A DNA stretch of 64,000 nucleotides from an uncultured Clostridia bacterium. GTDB lineage: Bacteria; Bacillota; Clostridia; TANB77; CAG-508. The position numbers and the translations under genes were made by a program. The stretch is from positions 31,499 through 95,498 of the forward strand of contig CAKOXV010000005.1 of NCBI GenBank assembly GCA_934130355.1, written 5' to 3'. Shown piece by piece: positions 16,744 through 24,838 of the stretch; within the stretch, counting starts at the first letter, position 1; the number at the start of each line of letters is the position of its first letter. The notes beneath the pieces are model-generated. The model saw only the letters and a program-made list of their open reading frames with translations. It was not told the origin of the DNA and searched no databases.

Positions 16744-18774
16744 ATGAAAAAATGTGATATTATTATACCTATTTACAACTCACCAGAATGGGTAAAAATG
16801 TGTGTATATGCACTATTCAAAAACACACCAGAAGAATATATTGGAAAAGTAATTTTAATGAATGATAATTCTAATGAATTAACATGTAATTGTATAGAAA
16901 ACTTAAAAAGAAAATATCCTGAAAAAATAGAAGTATACAAAAATGAAACAAATTTAGGTTTTATAAAAAATGTTAACAGAGGATTAGAAAAAACAACAGC
17001 AGAATATGTTTTACTTTTAAATACAGATTGCTTAGTATCAACAAACACTATACCAAAATTAATGGGACATGTTGAAAGAAATCCTAAAATAGGGTTAATA
17101 TGTCCAATATCAAGTAATGCAGCAAACATATCATTAGACATATTTGAAAACTATAGTTATATGCAAATGAATGACTTGTTATATGCAAATTTTAAAGACC
17201 AAAACTTTGATGCATGTACAGTTGTAGGAAATTGCTTATTAATAACAAGAGAATGTATAGAAAAAGTTGGTGGACTAGATGAAGCTTATGGAATGGGATA
17301 TGGAGATGAAACAGACTACCAATTCAAAGCACATGAAAAAGGATTTGAAGCAAAAGTTGCAATAGACACTTATGTATTCCATAAATCAGAAGTTTCATTT
17401 GGAACAAGTAAAGACAAACAAGCTAAAGTAGAAAAAAATAGAAAAATCTTTTTTGAAAGATGGGGAAAACAATACAATGAAAAAATGGCTGAATATGTAA
17501 AAAATGACCCTATAAAATATATAAAAGAAAATCTAAAAATAGATAAAAAGCCTGAACCTGAAGTATTATTTTTCTTACCAGACATACACCAAAATGCTGG
17601 TGGAGTACACATTGTAGTAGATATAGTAAATTACTTAAATATAAATGGAGTATTTGCAAATATTTTAACAGAAAGAATGCATAGTTATGATGAAATAATG
17701 TTATTTGCACCATCATTTATGAAAAACATATCAAGTATAAAACCAAAAGCTATAGTAGGAACAGTATATCCAAGTATGTTTTTCTGTAACACAATAGGTA
17801 AACATTATGACATACCAGTAGTAAACTTTATGCAAGGATATGAACCATGTTTTGAAAATGGAAGACCTTTTGGATGGGCAGAATTAGCATGTAAGAGTAG
17901 CCAAAATATATTAGCTATATCAGAATTCTTAAAAGATAAATGCAAAAACAATTTTGGAAAAGAAGCAACAGTAATATCAAATGGAATAAATGCAGACTTA
18001 TTATATAATAATAATGTACAAACAAACAAAGTAAAAAGAATAACAATGATTTTTAGAGATAATTATGCAAAAGGAGACTTTATTCTTACTGAGATATTAA
18101 AACAATTAACATTAAAAGATTATGAACTAGAAATAAACATTGTTCACATGGCAGATATAATATTCCCAATAAACAATAATTCAAAAGTAAAAATAAATGC
18201 TATAAAAGGACCTGTTACAAGAAGACAAATTTCAACATTATTAAATGGTTCAGATATATATGTAGATGCATCATTAATGGAAGGGTTTGGATTAACAGCA
18301 TTAGAATCAATGGCAGCAGGAGTTGTACCAATAGTTTCTGAATCATTTGGAATAGGAGAATATGCAAAAGATGAAGAAAACTGTTTTGTTATCAGAGAAG
18401 TCAACAATGCAGACAAATATATGGAAAAAATAGAAAAACTATTGTCAGATGATGAAATGCTAAAAAATATGAAAACAGAAGCACAAAAAACAGCCTTAGA
18501 ATTTGATTTTGACAACAAAGTGGACAAATATATAGAATACTTTAAAAATGTAAAAAAAGAAGAAATAAAACTAACTGAACAAGAAGAAGAAAAAATAAAA
18601 GAATGGGTTATAAGTGATGACAAGATTTTTAAAAGAAAACAACCAGAAACAACAATAGATCAAAATCCTTATGTAAGTCCAAAAAGAAAATTATATATAA
18701 AATTTTTAGGTTTATTCCCAAGAGGACTAAAAACGAAAGTAAAAAATTTCTTAAGAAAACTAATAAACGAATAA
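16744..18774 (+). CDS. Bifunctional GT2-GT4 glycosyltransferase, 676 aa
   Basis: Two transferase domains in one chain. The N-terminal GT2 (about 1-250) has CDIIIPIYNSPEWVK, MNDNSNE and LLLNTDC (DxD-like), then GYGDETDYQFKAHEKGF. The C-terminal GT4 (about 285-600) has MEGFGLTALESMAAGVVPIVS, the donor-binding E(x7)E region. It probably adds two consecutive sugars or a repeat unit. The second ATG (16744) fits the GGAG spacing better than the ATG at 16738. The C-terminus ends in a basic patch, which suggests membrane association. Confidence 0.88.
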   Translation: MKKCDIIIPIYNSPEWVKMCVYALFKNTPEEYIGKVILMNDNSNELTCNCIENLKRKYPEKIEVYKNETNLGFIKNVNRGLEKTTAEYVLLLNTDCLVSTNTIPKLMGHVERNPKIGLICPISSNAANISLDIFENYSYMQMNDLLYANFKDQNFDACTVVGNCLLITRECIEKVGGLDEAYGMGYGDETDYQFKAHEKGFEAKVAIDTYVFHKSEVSFGTSKDKQAKVEKNRKIFFERWGKQYNEKMAEYVKNDPIKYIKENLKIDKKPEPEVLFFLPDIHQNAGGVHIVVDIVNYLNINGVFANILTERMHSYDEIMLFAPSFMKNISSIKPKAIVGTVYPSMFFCNTIGKHYDIPVVNFMQGYEPCFENGRPFGWAELACKSSQNILAISEFLKDKCKNNFGKEATVISNGINADLLYNNNVQTNKVKRITMIFRDNYAKGDFILTEILKQLTLKDYELEINIVHMADIIFPINNNSKVKINAIKGPVTRRQISTLLNGSDIYVDASLMEGFGLTALESMAAGVVPIVSESFGIGEYAKDEENCFVIREVNNADKYMEKIEKLLSDDEMLKNMKTEAQKTALEFDFDNKVDKYIEYFKNVKKEEIKLTEQEEEKIKEWVISDDKIFKRKQPETTIDQNPYVSPKRKLYIKFLGLFPRGLKTKVKNFLRKLINE

Positions 18775-18786
18775 AGGAGAAATAAA

Positions 18787-20355
18787 ATGAAAAATAAGAA
18801 AATTTATATTCCAATAATAATAATTGCAATAGCTATAATATTTTTCTCTTATGCACCTGTAATAACATTTGACACATCACATTATTTGTGGTTAGTAAAC
18901 ATGTTATCACCAAATGCAGCTTTTGCAGATTGGGATATAGCAAGAGGACTAGTATTTCCATTAATGATATATGCTTCAACAATTATATTTGGAGCAGGCT
19001 CAGATGGTATTTTAGTAACAATGTTTATAATGTATATGACAATGATAAGTTTTGTATACCTGACATTTAAAAAAGCAATCAAAGACTTCAAAGTATTTGA
19101 AAATGTAAGAAACAGAATTATATTAGGAGTACTTGTAAGCATACTAATTATATTTAATCCAATTGTATTTGGCTATTATCACGTATTATTAACAGAATTT
19201 GTAGGAATGACATTAGCAGTTGTAATGACATATTTATCATGGGATTGGATAGACTTTGATTTTAAAGATAACAAGAAAAAATATATAATATATACTTTAG
19301 TTTTTTCAATATTAACAGCATTTGCATGGAGTTTAAAACAACCTTATGTAAGTTGTGTAATGTTTCCAATATTAGTAGCATCATTAATTGCAATAATTAG
19401 AAAATTCAATGTAAAACAAGTAATACAGAGAATTGTCACAATTATAGTATGTATTATAATGTTAATAATTAGTATAGTAATATGGAATAAAATCTTAGAA
19501 TTTGGACATGTTTCAATGCAAGAAGACAGAACATCAGAAAGCTTTTTAAGTAATGGAATAATAGATGGAATAACACAACTTGAAGAAACAGGAATTAATA
19601 ATATAAAAGAAATAGAAATCAGTGAAAAAGATCAAAAAGAAATTGAAAATATAGCAAATGGAACATCAAAATACAAAAACTATAAATTATTCAAAAATAA
19701 AAATGAAAATTCAAAAGGAATGGTATTATTCTCAAAAGAAGAAAACCCATCAACAGGTGAATCAATAAAATTCTGGTTTAAAACTTTAGGAACAACACCA
19801 TCAACAATAATAAGAAGTTATATAAATAACTATTTATGTACAATTAATATATTTAAAATCACATTTACAGGACCAGCATCAGAAGTAACAACAGAATTAA
19901 ACTTATTTGGAGCTGCTGAAAATGAAGCAATTAGTTATAAAATATATAGAGACTTAGACTCAAATGTATTTCCAACATTAGAAGGATATGAGCCTTTTGT
20001 AGAACCATATAAATCAAAACAAGAACCAATAAAAATAGTAAATGTAACAATGAAAGCATTAGGCAGATTTAGCACAATGTGTGCAAAAGTAGGTTTCTTA
20101 ATATTACCAATAGTACTAATATGGGTAATAGTAGTTACTATAAAAAATAGAAAAGAAACTAACAAACACAAACTTTATGATTTATTAATAGTATTATTAG
20201 GATTTAGTTATTTACATGTTCTTATGCACATAGTATTGGGAGCTTGCATAGACAGATACACAGTACCTGCAATAGTTCCAATGTATACTTCATATATAAT
20301 TATCGGATATATGATATTTGAAAACAGGAAGAATAAGACTAAACTACCAAAATAA
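18787..20355 (+). CDS. Polytopic membrane protein, GT-C-like, 522 aa
   Basis: About ten hydrophobic segments with a large external loop (about residues 245-430). The acidic FDTSHYLW directly after the first helix resembles the catalytic Asp loop of GT-C enzymes, which use polyprenyl-phosphate sugars outside the membrane. That would fit the polyprenyl-phosphate GT2 genes at 22738 and 28108, but the assignment is inferred from topology, not clear homology. It follows the GT2-GT4 fusion by 12 bp (ribosome binding site AAGGAGAA). A polymerase or other membrane role is also possible. Confidence 0.6.
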   Translation: MKNKKIYIPIIIIAIAIIFFSYAPVITFDTSHYLWLVNMLSPNAAFADWDIARGLVFPLMIYASTIIFGAGSDGILVTMFIMYMTMISFVYLTFKKAIKDFKVFENVRNRIILGVLVSILIIFNPIVFGYYHVLLTEFVGMTLAVVMTYLSWDWIDFDFKDNKKKYIIYTLVFSILTAFAWSLKQPYVSCVMFPILVASLIAIIRKFNVKQVIQRIVTIIVCIIMLIISIVIWNKILEFGHVSMQEDRTSESFLSNGIIDGITQLEETGINNIKEIEISEKDQKEIENIANGTSKYKNYKLFKNKNENSKGMVLFSKEENPSTGESIKFWFKTLGTTPSTIIRSYINNYLCTINIFKITFTGPASEVTTELNLFGAAENEAISYKIYRDLDSNVFPTLEGYEPFVEPYKSKQEPIKIVNVTMKALGRFSTMCAKVGFLILPIVLIWVIVVTIKNRKETNKHKLYDLLIVLLGFSYLHVLMHIVLGACIDRYTVPAIVPMYTSYIIIGYMIFENRKNKTKLPK

Positions 20356-20359
20356 GGAT

Positions 20360-20389
20360 TTGAAAGTAGCAACCTCCGTGTGTTATAAT
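20360..20389 (+). promoter_or_regulatory. Sigma-A promoter of the GH25 gene
   Basis: -35 TTGAAA (20360-20365), 18-bp spacer and -10 TATAAT (20384-20389). The predicted transcript starts near 20396, inside the loop of the hairpin at 20368-20423. Confidence 0.7.
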
Positions 20390-20423
20390 ATTCTTAAGGG
20401 ATATATAGACACAGGAGGTTGTT
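20368..20423 (+). promoter_or_regulatory. Hairpin sequestering the GH25 ribosome binding site
   Basis: AGCAACCTCC (20368-20377) pairs with GGAGGTTGTT (20414-20423). TGTGT (20379-20383) pairs with ACACA (20409-20413), with one bulged G, giving a ~15-bp stem. The right arm is the ribosome binding site AGGAGGT of the gene starting at 20427, and the left arm is an anti-Shine-Dalgarno. No T tract follows, so it is not a terminator. Transcripts reading in from upstream would have a masked site. Transcripts from the promoter in the loop lack the left arm and would be translatable. Confidence 0.7.
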
Positions 20424-20426
20424 ATT

Positions 20427-22535
20427 ATGTTTTATGCAAAGATAACAAAAATAATGCTTTTTCTATTTATAATATTTGGAGTAATAATACTTTTTGATAA
20501 TCCAGTTACAGCCCAAAGTAATTACACAGCCAGAACGTGGATTGATAGCCCCAAAAGTGAAGATATATCTTTTGAAAAAATGGTTGTATCTGGTTGGAAA
20601 CTAAGTAATGACAAAGATTCTAAACTAAAAATATTAATAGATGACAAAGAACAGAAGATAGAAAACTTAACAACTAGAAGTAGAGCAGATGTAATAAGTA
20701 CTATACCGGGATATGGCGGAATAGAACTAAACCCAGAACCAGGATATTCAGCAACAATAGATATCTCAGGAATTAAAAGAGGATATCACACATTAAAAAC
20801 ACAAATAATATCTGCTGAAGGAAAAATATTAACAGAACAAAGTAGAAAAATATACATAGAATCATATAAAGCCAGAACATATATAGACAGTCCCAAACAA
20901 AATGCAAATATAGAAGGAACAAAATTAGTTGTACAAGGATGGATAATGTCTGATGATTTATCTAGAGATGTAAAAATATTTTTAGACGACAAAGAACAGC
21001 AAATTACACAAACAACTACAAGAACTAGACCAGATGTAATAAGTGCTGTACCAGGATATGGTGGAATTAATAAAAATCCGGAACCAGGATATTCATCAAC
21101 AATAGATGTATCAAAAATAAAAAGTGGAAAATATAAATTAAAAGTACAAGTCATATCAAGAAATGGTGAAATATTGACTGAACAAACAAGAGATATATTT
21201 ATTGAAAATTATAGAGCAAGAACTTATATAGATTCTCCAAAACAAGAAGCGGTTATAGAAGGGGCAAGTTTGGCTGTACAAGGATGGTATATGAGTAGTG
21301 AAAAAACTAAAAATTTAAGAATATTAATAGATGGTCAAGAACATGAAATTATTCAAACTACAACAAGACCAAGACCTGATGTAATATCAGCAGTACCAGG
21401 TTATGGAGGTATCGAAACAAATCCAGAACCAGGATATTCAGCAACAATAGATATCTTAAAAATCAAAGATGGAAAACACAATTTAAAAGTACAAATTTTA
21501 TCAAGTGATAATGAAGTAATGGCAGAAGATGAAAGACAAATAATAGTCCAAAAATATAAAGCAAAAACATATATAGATTATCCCAAAGGAAATAGTCAAA
21601 CAAAAGATACTTTAACAGTATCAGGATGGGTAATGTCAACAGATGCAAATAGAAAAATAAATATTTACTTAAATGGAGAAAAACAAATAATAAATAATAT
21701 TACGACAAGGCCAAGACCTGATGTAATATCAGCTGTTCCAAGTTATGGAGGAATTGATACAAATGCTCAACCAGGATATTCAACAACAATTGATGTTTCC
21801 AACAAAGAGGATGGGAAATATACATTGAAAGTTCAAATCGTTTCAAGCACAGGAGAAGTTTTAACTGAAGATACAAGACAAATCTATATACATATAAATT
21901 ATGAATTTGGCATAGATGTCTCAACACACAATGGAACAATAGATTGGGGAAAAGTAAAGCAAAGTGGAGTAAAATTTGCAATAATAAGAGCAGGATTTAG
22001 AGGCTATGGAAAAGCTGGAACATTAGTACAAGATGCAAAATTTGTGGAAAATATGAAAGGTGCTATATCTAATGGAATTGATGTTGGAATATATTTTTAT
22101 TCACAAGCAATAAATACTCAAGAAGCTATTGAAGAAGTTGAAATGATATTAAAATTGATAAGAGAAAATGGATTTTCAAAGAGTATTGCATTACCAATAA
22201 TAATAGATACAGAAGAATCATCAGGAAGAGCTGACCAAATATCAATAGATCAGAGAACAAAGGCTGTAAAGGCATTTTGTGACAGGGTAGAACAAGCAGG
22301 TTATAAATCAATGATATATTCTAATAAATATTGGCTTTCTGCTAAGCTAAATATGAATGAATTGTCTCAATATGATTTTTGGCTAGCACATTATACTGGC
22401 ACAAATGACCCAATAAATAATCCGTCTGATTACAAGGGGAGTTATCAAATTTGGCAATATAGTTCAACAGGTAGAGTTGATGGAATTAATGGAAATGTGG
22501 ACTTAAATATTAAATATAAGAAGTATTCTTTCTAA
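20427..22535 (+). CDS. Secreted GH25 muramidase with four GW-RPDV-GYG modules, 702 aa
   Basis: An N-terminal signal peptide (IMLFLFIIFGVIILF, then VTAQS) directs export. Four tandem modules of ~115 aa begin near 20523, 20865, 21210 and 21555. Each has YxARTYIDxPK, a central GWxMS, a lysine-rich strand with DDKEQ, RPDVISAVPGYGG, PGYSxTID and a closing GEILTEQTR. The last ~210 residues are a GH25 lysozyme domain (from 21900): FGIDVSTHNGTIDWGKV, IIIDTEES (catalytic Asp/Glu) and YQIWQYSS. It is predicted to cleave N-acetylmuramyl bonds of the wall. The modules probably bind wall or glycan. It has its own promoter and terminator within the glycan cluster. Confidence 0.9.
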   Translation: MFYAKITKIMLFLFIIFGVIILFDNPVTAQSNYTARTWIDSPKSEDISFEKMVVSGWKLSNDKDSKLKILIDDKEQKIENLTTRSRADVISTIPGYGGIELNPEPGYSATIDISGIKRGYHTLKTQIISAEGKILTEQSRKIYIESYKARTYIDSPKQNANIEGTKLVVQGWIMSDDLSRDVKIFLDDKEQQITQTTTRTRPDVISAVPGYGGINKNPEPGYSSTIDVSKIKSGKYKLKVQVISRNGEILTEQTRDIFIENYRARTYIDSPKQEAVIEGASLAVQGWYMSSEKTKNLRILIDGQEHEIIQTTTRPRPDVISAVPGYGGIETNPEPGYSATIDILKIKDGKHNLKVQILSSDNEVMAEDERQIIVQKYKAKTYIDYPKGNSQTKDTLTVSGWVMSTDANRKINIYLNGEKQIINNITTRPRPDVISAVPSYGGIDTNAQPGYSTTIDVSNKEDGKYTLKVQIVSSTGEVLTEDTRQIYIHINYEFGIDVSTHNGTIDWGKVKQSGVKFAIIRAGFRGYGKAGTLVQDAKFVENMKGAISNGIDVGIYFYSQAINTQEAIEEVEMILKLIRENGFSKSIALPIIIDTEESSGRADQISIDQRTKAVKAFCDRVEQAGYKSMIYSNKYWLSAKLNMNELSQYDFWLAHYTGTNDPINNPSDYKGSYQIWQYSSTGRVDGINGNVDLNIKYKKYSF

Positions 22536-22538
22536 ACT

Positions 22539-22566
22539 AAAAGGCTCATTTTATTTGAGCCTTTTT
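22539..22566 (+). terminator. Terminator after the GH25 gene
   Basis: AAAGGCTCA-TTTTATT-TGAGCCTTTTT hairpin, 4 bp after the stop codon. Confidence 0.88.
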
Positions 22567-22698
22567 ACTATTAAAATTAATTCATATATTTTGCTGTATA
22601 TATATTAAAAATAATGGAAAGTTTAGCTTGTCCAAAATTTGGAATGTTTTTTAATATATATACAGCAAATATATTGAATTTATTTAACTTTAATGATA
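22565..22698. repeat. Palindromic intergenic element, copy D (outer-arm type)
   Basis: Imperfect ~133-bp palindrome between the GH25 terminator and the next GT2 gene. The arm TTTTGCTGTATATATATTAAA (22589-22609) pairs with the complementary run at 22651-22671. The centre holds an island starting GAAAGTTTAGCTTGTCC at 22617 that is identical over about 35 bases to 47202-47236 in element C. D lacks the inner GGCAAAAACATAG core, so it looks like the outer module alone. No coding potential. Confidence 0.75.
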
Positions 22699-22737
22699 AA
22701 ATTCAAAAAGAATAAATATAAAATAGGAGGAATAGAC

Positions 22738-23433
22738 GTGAAAACGCTAATAGTAGTACCTGCATACAACGAAGCATTAAACATAGAAAAAACAATAGCA
22801 GACCTAAAACAAAACGCTAATGAATATGAATATATAATAATAAATGACTGTTCAAAAGACAATACAAAAGAAATATGTGAAAAAAATGAATTTAATGTAA
22901 TATCATTGCCAGTAAACTATGGACTAACAAGTGCTATACAAATAGGCATGAAATATGCTTATGCAAATGATTATGATATAGTAATACAATTTGATGGAGA
23001 TGGACAACATCAAGCACAATATTTAAAAGAATTAGTAAAAGCAATAGAAGAAGATGGAAATGATATTTCAATTGGTTCAAGATTTGTAGAAAAGAAAAAG
23101 CCATTTACAATGAGGATGTTTGGAAGTAATATAATACAATCAACAATAAAATTAGTAACAGGGAAAAAGATTACAGACCCAACTTCTGGGATGAGAGCAT
23201 ACAACAAAAAAGCAATAAAAGAATTTGTGACAAATTCAAGCTTAACTCCAGAACCAGATACACTTGTATATATGCTAAAAAAAGGAATGAAAATACAAGA
23301 AGTACAAGTTGAAATGAAAGAAAGAGAATTTGGAGAAAGCTATTTAAATGCAGTAAAATCAATGGAATACATGTTAAGTATGATGTTTTCAATCATATTT
23401 ATCAGAGTATTTACTAAAAAAGGAGGCAAATAA
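22738..23433 (+). CDS. Polyprenyl-phosphate glycosyltransferase (GT2, DPM1-like)
   Basis: Transfers a sugar from a nucleotide donor to polyprenyl phosphate on the cytoplasmic face. The 231-residue protein has TLIVVPAYNEALNIEKTI, IINDCSKDNT, QFDGDGQHQ (metal-binding DxD) and DPTSGMRAYN, as in dolichol-phosphate mannosyltransferase-like proteins. The start is GTG at 22738, 7 bp after AGGAGG; the ATG at 22693 lacks a site. It has no C-terminal membrane helices and is followed after 1 bp by a DUF2304 membrane protein, a frequent partner of this family. Confidence 0.88.
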   Translation: MKTLIVVPAYNEALNIEKTIADLKQNANEYEYIIINDCSKDNTKEICEKNEFNVISLPVNYGLTSAIQIGMKYAYANDYDIVIQFDGDGQHQAQYLKELVKAIEEDGNDISIGSRFVEKKKPFTMRMFGSNIIQSTIKLVTGKKITDPTSGMRAYNKKAIKEFVTNSSLTPEPDTLVYMLKKGMKIQEVQVEMKEREFGESYLNAVKSMEYMLSMMFSIIFIRVFTKKGGK

Positions 23434-23434
23434 A

Positions 23435-23767
23435 ATGTCACTTATACTAAGAATTATACTAATTGTATGTTCATTAATATCATTTATATTATGTATAAAA
23501 AAAGTAAAGCAATCTAAATTAAGAGTAGCAGATTCAATAATATGGCTTACAGGAAGCTTTTGCTTAATATTAATGAGTATATTTTCAAATGCAGTACAAT
23601 GGATAGCAACAAAATTAGGATTTATAGCGCCTGTAAACTTCGTATTTTTAGTAGTAATAGGATTCCTACTAATAGAAAATTTTATGAACAATTTAAAAAT
23701 ATCAATGTTAAATGAAAAGGTAAAAAATTTAAATCATTATATAGCACTAAAAGAATATGAAAAATAA
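23435..23767 (+). CDS. DUF2304 small membrane protein, 110 aa
   Basis: Three hydrophobic segments (about residues 4-21, 35-57, 63-80) and a charged C-terminal helix. The family regularly sits next to polyprenyl-phosphate GT2 genes, as here (1-bp gap), and may anchor the transferase or act in flipping. Function is not established. Ribosome binding site AGGAGGC lies inside the end of the previous gene. Confidence 0.8.
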   Translation: MSLILRIILIVCSLISFILCIKKVKQSKLRVADSIIWLTGSFCLILMSIFSNAVQWIATKLGFIAPVNFVFLVVIGFLLIENFMNNLKISMLNEKVKNLNHYIALKEYEK

Positions 23768-23781
23768 AAGGAGTACTGATT

Positions 23782-24825
23782 GTGGAAAAAATAAAAGTAA
23801 CTATAGTTGTACCAGTATATAAAGTAGAGAAATACTTAAGAAGAAGTATGGATTCATTAGTGAATCAAACATTAGATGGAGTTGAAATTATATGTATAAA
23901 TGATGGTTCACCAGATAATTCTTTAAATATATTAAAAGAGTACAAGGAAAAATATCCGGACAAGCATATTGTGATAATTGATAAACAAAATGAAGGAACT
24001 TGGAAAGGACGTTTAGATGGAATTGCAAAAGCAACAGGAGAATATATAGGTTTTGTAGATTCAGATGATTATGTTGCTTTAGATTATGCTGAAAAATTAT
24101 ATAATGCAGCAAAAAGTTCAAATGCAGATATAACAGTATGTGGATTTAAAAGAGTTAATTCAGAAACAGGAAATGCATATTCTACTGAAATGAATCAATT
24201 TGCGGGTAAAATAATTGACATGGACAAAAATCCAGAAGATATATTATCAATAAATACAGCATTATGGAATAAGCTATGTAAAACAGAATTAGTAAAAAAC
24301 ATAAGGATATTACCTAAAAATCCTAAAATTTTCGAAGATATGATATGTATATTATTAATATACATGAATACTAAAAAAATTACATTTATAGAAGATAGCT
24401 TATATTATTATATGGTAAGGCCTGATTCAACAATGGGAACAATAAAAAAAGAATATGTAGAAAGTACACAAAATGCCTTATTAGAAGTTAAGAAAATTTA
24501 TGCTAAAGAAAATGCCACAAAAGAACTTTTATCAGTAATAGATGCAATGGCATTTATACATTTAGGAGTTTCACTAATGATTAAAGTTTCTGAAGACAAA
24601 ACAAGTAATTTTAAAGAGGAATTAAAAAAGAGTGAAAAATATTTAAATGAAAATTTTCCAACATGGAAAACAACTCAATATCTAAATTTATTTTATTGCT
24701 TAAAACATAAATGCAATGTTAAACCAGCAATAATAAGAATAATTTATAAACTAAGATTATTTAGGCCATTTATAAATGTTTACAACTTCATGATAAATAA
24801 ACTAAAAGTAGATATAAAATGGTAG
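23782..24825 (+). CDS. Glycosyltransferase family 2, 347 aa
   Basis: GT2 (EpsJ/WcaA-type) enzyme: KVTIVVPVYKVEKYLRRSMDSLVNQTL at the N-terminus, INDGSPDNS for the nucleotide and FVDSDDYV as the DxD motif (about residues 92-99). The C-terminal third is variable and basic, probably acceptor-binding. The GTG start at 23782 follows AAGGAG. It ends 13 bp before the M14 peptidase gene, so the four genes from 22738 may form one operon. Acceptor and donor unknown. Confidence 0.88.
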   Translation: MEKIKVTIVVPVYKVEKYLRRSMDSLVNQTLDGVEIICINDGSPDNSLNILKEYKEKYPDKHIVIIDKQNEGTWKGRLDGIAKATGEYIGFVDSDDYVALDYAEKLYNAAKSSNADITVCGFKRVNSETGNAYSTEMNQFAGKIIDMDKNPEDILSINTALWNKLCKTELVKNIRILPKNPKIFEDMICILLIYMNTKKITFIEDSLYYYMVRPDSTMGTIKKEYVESTQNALLEVKKIYAKENATKELLSVIDAMAFIHLGVSLMIKVSEDKTSNFKEELKKSEKYLNENFPTWKTTQYLNLFYCLKHKCNVKPAIIRIIYKLRLFRPFINVYNFMINKLKVDIKW

Positions 24826-24838
24826 AAAGAGGTATCAA

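Noticed and set aside
20368..20423. Hairpin upstream of GH25 as a terminator
   Set aside because: No T tract follows the right arm, and the right arm is the ribosome binding site itself.
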